A stretch of DNA of 64,000 nt from Mesostigma viride (taxonomy: Eukaryota; Streptophyta; Mesostigmatophyceae; Mesostigmatales; Mesostigmataceae): contig RPFO01001805.1 of the NCBI GenBank assembly GCA_009746045.1, positions 26,814-90,813 on the forward strand, given 5' to 3'. Made by a program: the position numbers and the translations under genes. The notes beneath the pieces are model-generated. The model had not been told where the DNA came from. It saw nothing but the letters and a program-made list of their open reading frames with translations, and did no database searches. Every line of letters begins with the position of its first letter. The stretch's first letter is position 1. Positions 16,808-26,219 of the stretch are shown here, one piece after another.

Positions 16808-18033
16808 ATGCCTAGGACTGGATCCGCTTCTAACTGTCATGGTAGCCAGGGTTTGAGGGGGGCAATGAGGCCTGTGCCTCGCCCACTTCCAAGGGAAGGA
16901 ACTCGCGACAGGCCATACGACGCTGAGCAGGAGCAAGAGCCGGGTAATGTTCCTTTTCCTGTCCTTTTCCGTCTTTTCCCGTGGAGAGCTGTCGTTTGCA
17001 AGTGGGTTTGCCCCCAAAAGCTCACTCCTTGTGTGGTTTTCCGTGGCTTATAAATTTGTTTGTTTTTTCAATGCTTGCGTTTTTTTTTTTTTGCTTTTTT
17101 GTTTTGCTTGCAGAAGAAAGCCGTGACGCCAAACGGCTGAAGGAGATGCCTATGAGGCAGAAGGTCTCCACTCCCACCGCCCTCCGCGAACGCTCTTGGC
17201 AGGAGAAATACGAGGGGCTGTCCTGCAACGTCAAAAACGCAGTCGTTATCAAGTTGCCGCAGTGCCCCTTCTGCCTGGCCCCCAGCAAGACGGGGAAGTA
17301 CGCGAGGCTCGTCGCCCTCATCGACCATCCCCACATCCACGAGTGCAACTGCGTGATGTGCCCCGAGTGCGTGGAGAAGATGAAGGCGTTCCATCTCACC
17401 AAGCCGAACGGCAAGACCACCAACATGAAGTGTCCCATGTGCAGCTGCGAAGTCCTGACGCACTACCACAAGTTCTACCAGATGGACCACGCCCTCAACG
17501 AGCTGGTGGCCTCCCTCCCCTACGGCTTCTGCGACTACGGCTGCGGAATGTTCCTTCACAGGGAGGACGTCGACGACCACTTCGCCACCTGCGAGAAGAA
17601 CCGCTTCGAGTGCGGTTTCTCCGTCGATATCAAGAGGCAGGACGGCTCCAAGTCCAAGACCGGCTGTTCTTACACTGGCAGGAAGGCGGACGTGGAGGCT
17701 CACATGAAGAGGTGCGCCTACTACCACGAGGCCTGCGCTGTGCTGGAGCTGAAGGAGAAGGCCAAGCAGGCAGATGCTGTCAAGGAGCGCCTGATGAAGG
17801 AAGGCCACGGCGCCAGGGAGGACTTGAGGATGCTCCTCGGCTTCACGGCTGAGGAGATGGACGATATAATGGAGCGACTGGTGGTGAAGGAGTTGGACCG
17901 CGTGGGGAAGCTCCCGTGTGCCAGCTCGTTGCCTGATGGAGGCCAGGCATTCCCAACAGATAGCGAGATACAAAACGCCTCGTTCCCAGTCCTTGAGGTG
18001 TCACAGGGCCCACAGTCTGCAAGGATAGTGTAG
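16808..18033 (+). CDS. Two-exon RING/TRAF-type zinc-finger protein (351 aa)
   Basis: Exon 1 is 16808-16943 and exon 2 is 17114-18033; the split codon (g|aa) restores frame as EQEQEPEESRDAKR. Residues about 90-155 form a RING-like module (CPFCLAPSKT ... CNCVMCPECVEKM ... CPMCSCEV). Residues about 175-250 form a TRAF/SIAH-like zinc finger pair (CDYGCGMFLHREDVDDHFATC, then CSYTG...HMKRC). An ExKEKAKQADAVKERL helix follows. Such proteins usually act as E3 ubiquitin ligases, and viral versions are common. The TATA-like element at 16720 and CCGCCATAGCCAAG at 16767-16780 lie upstream. Confidence 0.75.
16944..17113 (+). other. Spliceosomal intron (170 bp)
   Basis: Starts GTAATGTTCC and ends TTTTGCTTGCAG, with a long T-rich tract (about 17085-17108). 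The unspliced frame would otherwise begin inside the intron with a hydrophobic pseudo-signal (FFFFCFFVLL) that is only the translated polypyrimidine tract. Confidence 0.85.
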
Positions 18034-18456
18034 GTGACAGATGCCAGCATAAGATGTGCTTGTTTTCAGCACTAGGCAGTTGGAGATAGGATGCCAGCAT
18101 AGGATGTAGATGTTTGCCAGAATTAGGCCAGTAGATATGCGAATGCCAGCATAACACACTGATATTTTTGAATGACTTGGAAAAGATGTGAATGTTCTGG
18201 CCCAAACATAAAAAATATCTAAGTGCCATAGTATATTTAAGTATCTGTAGTTAGGAACAGGCCACGTGGCAGCCACAAAGCCCGAGGGTAGCCAGCCGAA
18301 TCTGTAGTACGAGATCCGACGGTTACGGAACGGACGGGTACGGACAAGTACGGACGGGTACGGACGGATACGGCCAGTACGGAACGGACGCGGCACGCGG
18401 AATCCCGTGGACCACCACGAGGCCCCCGTGGGTCCCGGCGGTTTTTAGGTTCCAGG
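18034..18456. repeat. Intergenic with two short tandem repeats
   Basis: GATGCCAGCATA(A/G)GATGT recurs three times at about 50-bp spacing (18041-18150). Near 18318-18390, ACGGACGGGTACGGAC units repeat. No gene is seen. Confidence 0.6.
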
Positions 18457-18486
18457 GTTAGTATTACGGGCGCCCGTAATACTAAC
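18457..18486. repeat. 30-bp perfect palindrome at island/retroelement boundary
   Basis: GTTAGTATTACGGGC is followed directly by its own reverse complement with no spacer. Homology to the methyltransferase retroelement begins at 18490, so the palindrome marks the junction. It contains TAGTATTAC in both orientations. Confidence 0.85.
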
Positions 18487-18492
18487 GGCGGC

Positions 18493-21400
18493 GTGTTGTC
18501 GCGAGAGTATCCCGCGCAGTTTCCGCCATCAGCATGGCGTGACCCGTTTGGGGAATGTCCTCAAGATATCCGAGCCATCGGTGAGGTGCAGGTGCAGCAG
18601 TTGTTGCGCAGGCATCATGCCATCGACTTGGTAATCGCGGGTTGGGAGTGCCAGGGCCTGAGCCAGGCAGGGCACGGGCGGGGGCTAGCCGATCCGCGTA
18701 GCGCGCTGTTCTGGGAACTGTTGCGTGTGGTGGGACTGTTGCAGTCGCGTCAGCCCCATCCGCCTGCGTATCTGTTTGAGAACGTTGTGGCGGGTGACAG
18801 CCCACATCAGGCGGTGCGGGAGGACTGGGCTACAATCGTGGCACTCCTGGGGGAGCCCATCGTGTGTGACAACGCAGGGCTGGGTGGGCTCACGCATCGT
18901 TTGCGTGCCTATTGGACCAACGTGGCGTGTGCGACCGGTGTGCAGGCGGTCTTGGGGGCCGTAGCAAGGCAGCATCCGAGTGTGTCTGCGGAGGTAGCAT
19001 TGCCTTCCCACCTAGTCACGCAGAAGGTGGATAGCGAGGATCGCCCACCGTATGCACGCGTCAACCGGGTCGGGAGCCCCATGTGTGCACTGCCGACCCT
19101 GGTCAGTTACCAAGGGTCGACAGCATACCGTGATCGGGGTAAGGGTCTCGTTTGGGACACTACCACCGGTCTGTTGGTGCAGCCACCCGCAGAATTTCGT
19201 GAGGCCAGCATGGGTTTTCATGTCGGGGCCTCGGCGCTGCCGGGCGTGCTCGAGAGTGAGCGCTGGTCTTTGATAGGCCAGGCTATGTCGGTGTTGCAGG
19301 TCGGGTATGTGCTGCTTGCATCGGTTGCCGTGCGCCAGTCTGGGGGGGCGTCCCCAGCCAATCCGCCTCAGCAGGTTGAGGCGCGCGCAGCCAAACTGAA
19401 GCGCCCTGCAGCGACGGGGACTTCATCAGCATGGGGGTGGCGTCTGCGACAGGTGTGGACTATCATTCTCATGACCGCCCTGCTGACCAGCACCGTGCTG
19501 GCCGGCGAGCCCACGCTGCATCGGGTAATACACCGTGCGGCACGCGAGGCTCCGGCGGTGGGTGTCACACCAGGTGTGGCAGCCTTTTCCTTGTTCCACG
19601 ACGATGCGGCTAGGGCGCCGCATCTTGAGGCACATGCGGTAGCTGTGGGTGATCCCGCGGATACGCACCCCTGGGCTATTGGCGAACACCTTTCTGATGC
19701 GCAGCGCTCAGCCATGCTAAAGTGGCTAGGCACTGCAAGGGGGGCCTTCGCTTTCACAAGTGATGAACTGGGGTGTTTCAATGGTGGGACCATGCGTGTT
19801 CCATTGGACACTGACACTCCTTTGTTCCGACGCCAGCATCGCCTGAGTCAGGCCGAGTTGGATTTTGTAGCCGAGCAATGCAAGGAGTTAGAGGATGCCG
19901 GTATCATCAGGCAATCTTCCTCCAGCTATGCTGCTGCCGTTGTCGTTGCGCCCAAGAAGGACGCTATCACCGGGGCATGGACGGGTATGCGCATGGCCAC
20001 CGATCTGCGGTTGCTGAATGCACACACACCCGTGGACCGTTACCCCATGCCACGTGTGGATGATGTCCTGGATAAGATATCTCCTCATGTGAAGTTTGTG
20101 TCCTCGCTGGACCTGCGTAGCGGCTTTCATCAGATCGCAGTTGCGCCGGAGGATCAGCGGAAGCTTGCATTCTGGGGGGGCGGCAATTTGTATGAGTGGG
20201 TGCGCATGCCCTTTGGGCACCGCAACGCTAGTGCTGTTTTCCAACGAGCTATGGACAAAGTGCTTGCAGGTCTTCCTTTCGCCGCTTGTTACATTGATGA
20301 TGTAATCGTCTTTAGCGCGACATTTGAGGAGCACCTGGCGCACTTGGAGCAGGTTCGCTTGGCTCTCGAGGAGCATAATATGCGGCTGCACCCTGAGAAG
20401 TGCAAGTTCGCCCAGCGGACCCTCTCATTCCTTGGTCATCAGATTGTGCCGGGTGGCCGGACGCCTGATGCCGCCAAGGTCGAATCCATTGCGCAGGCCG
20501 CCGTACCCACGGATGTCTCAGGGGTGCGGGCGTATTTGGGTTTGGCTGGCTATTACCGAGGTTACATTGAGAACTTCAGCAGCAAGGTGAAGCCCTTGAC
20601 CGAGTTACTCAAGAAGGGGTGCGTGTGGGCGTGGGGTCCCGCACAGCAACGCGCCATCGAGACAATCAAGCAGGAGCTCACGTCGGCACCGATTCTGCGC
20701 GCCCCTGACTATGCTTTGCCATTTGTGTTATATACCGACTGGTCCAAGGTAGGACTGGGTGCGGTCTTGGCGCAAAAGGATGGTGATGGGCGCGAGCACG
20801 TTATTGCTTATGCTAGTCGCAGCAACAACCCAGCGGAGAGCCGGTATTCTTCCTATGAGGGGGAGGCACTGGCTGTGGTGTGGGCCATCAAGCACTTTCG
20901 CCCGTATTTATTGGGCGCGTGTTTACTCTGGTGACAGACCACCAGCCGCTTCAGTGGCTAATGACCAACACCAACCTGACGGGTAAGCTCGCCCGATGGG
21001 CCATGATTATCCAGGAGTACCACATGACCATTGTGCATCGGGCCGGCAAGGACCATGTCAACGCCGATGTGCTATCCCGATACGCCATGCCTACCACTGT
21101 TGACCACACTGGAGCCCGGGCCATGGGTGCCGAGGGCTCGTCGGTTCTGTGGTCTTTGTGAACGCTGCTGGGTATGCGGCCGACGATGAGGAGGAGGCGT
21201 GGTGGCGCAGTGTCGAGTACTCTGTGGCGGACTTCGGCATCAGCGACGACCCGGTGCGGCCGTCGCCATTCACGCCATCCAAAGCTGTGTGCGCTATGGA
21301 AGAGGGTAGGTCTCTGTCCTTTGACATTGATCCTTCTCTGCAGCAGCTGATCGCTGTGCAGGCTCTCTTAGCGCGTAGCTCTCTTGCTGATTGCTACACC

Positions 21401-22939
21401 GCTGATATCTGGCTAGATGGTCGAGTTTTGGAGCAAGTGCAGGGTGCTGTCTTGACTCCTACTCCAGTCGATTGGACTCCTGCTCAGAAGGCGACGGAGT
21501 TGAACAGGGTGCAGCACAGGGCTGCAACCTATGGTTGGGAAGATGGGGTTTTGTACAAGCTGTTGGGCAAGCGTAGGGTGGTCGTCCCACCGCCTGACAA
21601 GCGCGTTGCTATAGTGCAGGCGTACCACGAGCGGTATGGTCACTTGGGTGGCAATCGCACGCTCAGCCTCGTACGGACCAGCTATTGGTGGAATAACATG
21701 CGACACACAGTGGCCCAGGTAGTGGCCAGCTGTGTCCCGTGTGCTCGAACCAAGGCTAACTTTAGCGCAGATCATGGTGCCAAGGAGCTGATGTCGCTTC
21801 CCATCAAGGGCTTGTTTTATCGCTGGCACGTCGATCTGTGCGGGCCGTTTCAGGAGAGCCCTGACGGCAACCTCTATGTCATGGTATGCGTGGAGAGCTT
21901 TAGCAAATGGGTTGAGTTGATCCCCATTGCTGACAAGCATGCCGCTACCACAGCGAAGCATTTTGCAGACATCATCACCAGGTTTGGGGCTCCCGCGGAG
22001 GTAGTCACGGACCAGGGTGGTGAGTTCAGGGGTGAGTTCCAGGAGTTGCTGGATGGATGTCTTATTGATCACCGTCGCACTTCTCGGGAGCATCCTCAGG
22101 CCAATGGTTTGGCTGAGAGATTGGTGCAGACCGTCAAGCAGGCGCTGCGCAAGTGGAGCCTGCAGGTGCCGGAGTCGGCCAGGTGGGATCGCGAGTTGGC
22201 ATGGATTGCCATGGGTTATCGCATGTCTCCCCAGGAGTCTCTCGCTACCTTCTCCCCGTATTTCCTTCTGTTCGGGCGTAATCCTCTTTTGCCTACGGAG
22301 GCACAGGTTGCGCACCCCGAACCCATGGCCTTCGACAACGCTCAGCAATTTTTGGTTGAGGTGCTGGCCAGGGCAGAGACTTTTAAGAAGGTCATGCCCA
22401 TCGCGATGAACAACTTGTTCATTGCTCAGCACAGGGACTCCCTGCGCTACGCTCAGCGCCGGGGGGGCACATACATGGCTCGCCAGCTGCGGTTTAGGCC
22501 AGGGCAGTATGTTTTCCTGCGCACTCAGCTGAAGCACACTTTGGATGTGGAGGCGGGGCCCACCATTTTGCGCATTGTGGCTATCAAACCATCGGGAGTG
22601 GCAATTTTGGAGGGCGCCGACGGGAGCCGTACGACTGACAACCTCAGCAATCTCAGTCCCTGCTCGCTGCCCAATTTGGTCCACGACCTCCAACCGCACA
22701 CGTCTCGCCGAGTCAAGGACGCCCAGTGTCAGGTTTGTCACCGGGTCGATCAGGCGGAGTCCATGTTATTGTGTGATCAGTGTAACTGTGGTTGGCACAT
22801 GCAGTGCTTGCAGCCAGTGGTCACCAGCATTCCGGAGGGGGATTGGTTTTGTCCAGTGTGCACCGCTGCGCAGTTTACCTCCCGCAGCTTGACTGCGGTC
22901 ACCGCTGCCCTTGTCTTGGTACGATCGCTGTCTTCGTGA
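18493..22939 (+). pseudogene. Retroelement polyprotein: partial C5-MTase, RT, RNase H, integrase, PHD
   Basis: The first frame (18493-20934) starts after MTase motif I. It keeps motif IV (AGWECQGLSQAG), ENV, the RLRAYW motif VIII and the C-terminal ERWSLIGQAM, then RT with CYIDDVIVFS and RNase H (YTDWSKVGLGAV, YEGEALAVVWA). A missing T at about 20911 breaks the frame; 20880-21161 continues RNase H (TDHQPLQW). A missing G at about 21142 breaks it again; 21149-22939 holds the integrase (HERYGHLGG...CVPCARTK zinc site; HVDLCGPF, VVTDQGGEF, NGLAERLVQTVK as D,D,E) and a C-terminal PHD finger. Both indels are recognised by comparison with copy 2, which is intact at those points. Confidence 0.85.
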
Positions 22940-22954
22940 TGGGGCCGGTCGCCA

Positions 22955-22967
22955 GCGAGGGGGGGAA
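22955..22967 (+). promoter_or_regulatory. Polypurine tract of copy 1
   Basis: AGCGAGGGGGGGAA directly precedes repeat B1, the expected site for plus-strand priming. The same tract precedes B1 in copy 2 (about 52716-52729, minus strand). Confidence 0.6.
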
Positions 22968-23129
22968 TCATGGGACAGGTCCTCGCCCACCCCACAGGGC
23001 ATGCAGTTAAGGCAGGCACGTCAGCTAAGCTCATTTGGGTTTTACCAAATTAAGCTGAGTGGCCAGCCGCCATGGTGGCGCCGGAGATTGTGGCACGCAG
23101 ACGCGACAGCTGTCACGGACGCGAGCTAT

Positions 23130-24895
23130 TGGCTCACACCCAACAGTTTTGTCCTCAATTGAGGACAGTGCAATGCTGTTAATAACTCTTACACTAAAAA
23201 AAAATTAAATATGGGGCTTTGAACCATGATCATTTATGATGTGTTTGAGAGTTCCAATGCTTAACATCATCCATATGTGCGCATTTCCTATTTAATTATG
23301 AATTGTTACGTGCAGGGGGGCCTGCATCGGCAACCAAGGAAAACCCTCCACTATAATGCACGAGAGAATGAGACACAAAGACCATGCTTCCAAGGACCAC
23401 AAGCGGTCACCAAACCCATAGGACCCCTCCCTAACATGTGGCAGCCACCCCGGGGCTGCCCATGCTTGGCCACCCCACGGACAGCTATGGCATATGGCCA
23501 GGAACCCGATACGAGCAACTGCACTTGGCAGAGCACTAGGAAAGCTAGCTATGCCAAACTAGGGTAAGGACAGGTTTTCAGTGGCCGAGTAAGGTCCTAG
23601 GTCTTCGTAGGACGCTTAGGTGACACCATGGTGCTTTAGCACCCTAAGTAGAGCCATGCATGCAATATAAAGGGCTCATTATAGGTATCGCAAAGACGAA
23701 GAGCCTATCACAGCAGCAGAATGCCAACATGACAAGGTCAACTCCTCTACCTAGCTCCCTCTAGAAAAAGGGTTATATGTCAGAAACCAAATAGGCAAGA
23801 TCCCAGAAAGCCTGGGAAAAACTTTCAGCAACAAGGCAGCAACAAGAAACTATCCACACGTACGCTTACCATAGCAAGCAAGGCATTGCTTCTAACGCCA
23901 GCGTTGGCCATGCAGATAACGATTACCTTTGCATTGACGGAACGGAAGGAAAAAACGGTGGCCAGCTAACACTCGCCTCTCCCCATTCAACAGCGGCATG
24001 AAAATGAAGGGGCTGGGCATAATACACCATCGAAATCATACAATGTAATCGAATAACAACCTACGACATGTGTTGTCGTAATTTATATGAAGAAACGGAT
24101 GCGGATGATGTCCGGAGACGGCTTCTCGACGTGCTCCCAGCCGGCCAGATGCGCGGAAAGGCTCGAAAATTATAAAAGAAAGCATGGGGACGCGCGGGCA
24201 GCACCTAGCCTTGCGGCAAATGAAATCTATGGCTCGCGCCCACCGCCGTCGTCGCCAGGCGCAACGACGATCTGACGACATAAAAACTGGGTATATTTAA
24301 CGCTTCCAACCGCCCAAAATACTTGTACCCAGAACTCGCCCTTGAACCCGAAAGCGTAACAATACCCACCCTCACGGTATCCGTTGCTAATGTCAAGAAA
24401 AAAGCGCGCATCACAGAGCAGTATACCGGCTTGTCATGCAATCTACGTCGCCTCCCGTTTTTCTGCAAACTAGACAAATTCCGTTCATCAAAGAATTTTT
24501 TAGAGAATCAAAAGCGATTGCCCCCCAAAAACAGCTTGGGCGGAAGATCTAGATGTCGATCTATAATTCTGTCTTGGTCCGGGGCAAAACGATCGCCTGT
24601 ATAGTTCAGGCAAGCCTCGGACCTGGCTCGACCCCATAGCCGCAATTTGCGGGAACACACGCACGCATTGCAACGTTCCCACCAAAATAGGTACTTTTCT
24701 CCACCACATAATTTACAGGTACGGACGGGTCCTGTCGACCCCAGTACCGCGCCGCGCCGGGTACCGAGTCCATTTTCGCGGGAAAAGGGTCAGATGACCG
24801 TTGGGACCAAGGTTTCGCGCCAATACCTGCTGCTGAAGGTGCTGTCCTTATTGGGAGGATTTTGTCCTCAATTGAGGACATGTGAGTTTGGGGCA
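23130..24895. mobile_element. 1.77 kb TG...CA-ended insertion with CTAT duplication
   Basis: Inserted in repeat A2 of copy 1. The undisturbed sequence in copy 2 reads GCGAGCTATGTCATCC; here CTAT is duplicated (23126-23129 and 24896-24899) around a segment starting TGGCTCACACCC and ending TTTGGGGCA. The perfect palindrome TGTCCTCAATTGAGGACA lies near each end: left copy at about 23150-23167, with one mismatch at its first base; right copy at about 24864-24881. No transposase or gag is seen. It may be a solo LTR of another element or a non-autonomous DNA element; the TG...CA ends favour the former. Confidence 0.7.
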
Positions 24896-24899
24896 CTAT

Positions 24900-26131
24900 G
24901 TCATCCGGGCGGCGCCCACTATGCACAAGACCGGTGACGTGCGCAAGGAATTTGTTTTCTACGCATTTTCGACAAAGGCTAGTGACCGGGGGGGAACACT
25001 AGCACTTGTAGCATAAGAGCGGACGAAAGTGTACGTGCACGCGCGCCGGGCCAGGCACAGCTGGGCGCGCAGCACTGACTTGAGCGGACGGCAGCACAAG
25101 TGCGCAGCGTCGAGAGGATCATACGCGTGTTAGTGGACAGCTGGAGCTGAAGCTGGACTGCTGGACTTCAACAGCGCCGAGGCTATTGACAGGCCAGGTG
25201 TCTTTGTGGTGTAGAATAGCGGGTCAACGTTATGAGGACTGGACAGAAAATGGAAAAGGACAATTTGCGGTGCGCAGCCAGATCGCTGGAATGAATGCGA
25301 AATTGCTGGCAGCCCTACAAAGGGATTTCTTCTAGAAAGGAACGATTAGACGCAATGTTTGCTGGGCCACTCACACGCAAGGTGTGAGCGTGCAGATTGT
25401 CTGAAGGATATTATGCTTCGACCTTGGTGGACGTGACTCAATGCCGGACATTCCCAGGGACAGAAATGCCGGAGCCTCTAGGAGATGAGATCGGCAAGAG
25501 GGTAGCAATTTAGATTTGTCGGGATGCCTTCCTGCTTTTGTTGGCATGTGTGGTAGAAAGCCAGGACGGCAACTGGAATGCGGTTTCTATTTGCATGGTT
25601 CAGGCAGCAAGATAGTTTTGGCATTCCTGGCTGGACTGACAAGTGTGGCGTGTGTCATGCGTGTGGCATGACGAATGGTTTGGTTCATAGTCGAAGAGGA
25701 CTCTCACGCAGCGTGTAGTCTCTTCGAGTCTCTCGTTAGTGGCCTTCGTGTTTCTCCCTTTCCTTGGGAGCAAGGCCGGTAGCATGTCATGGAGCGCTGC
25801 CTAACTGCGGGCTCGTGAGCATGGAGTGCATCGATATTGAGACTATCAACGTGTTGTAATTGTATTAACTTTCTCAATAAATTCCGCATGTGCGGCTTCA
25901 TCATCAGACTGTGCAAAGTGTGTGTTGTGAAAGCATTGTTCTATAGCAGGGGAGGCAAAAGCACCCTCTTGCACCATCATATTGTCGCAATTAGAGTAGT
26001 TGGAGCGTCTAGCTAACGCCCCAGCAAGGATATTCAAACGCGGCACGCGACGGTACACAAGGGGATCAAGAAGGTGGTCATCAGGCACGAGGGACAGTTC
26101 CTTGTCCTCGGCTGAGAGCCCTCTTTTCATT
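24900..26131 (+). repeat. Repeat A2 (copy 1), distal part
   Basis: Together with 23111-23129 this is the A repeat, matching A1 (61069-62315) and A2 (51423-52572) of copy 2 in the opposite orientation. It ends CTCTTTTCATT and passes directly into B2. The short open frames inside (for example 25846-26130) recur in every A copy and are not evident genes. Confidence 0.85.
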
Positions 26132-26219
26132 AATCATGGGACAGGTCCTCGCCCACCCCACAGGGCATGCAGTTAAGGCAGGCACGTCAGCTCAGCTCAT
26201 TTGGGTTTTACCAAATTAA

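Noticed and set aside
21413-22741. 442-residue antisense frame over the integrase (also 52942-54270)
   Set aside because: Pure shadow of the integrase coding strand, repeated in both copies because the DNA is repeated.
25600-26130. Short conserved open frames inside the A repeats
   Set aside because: They recur only because the repeat recurs; composition is not protein-like and frames overlap on the same strand.
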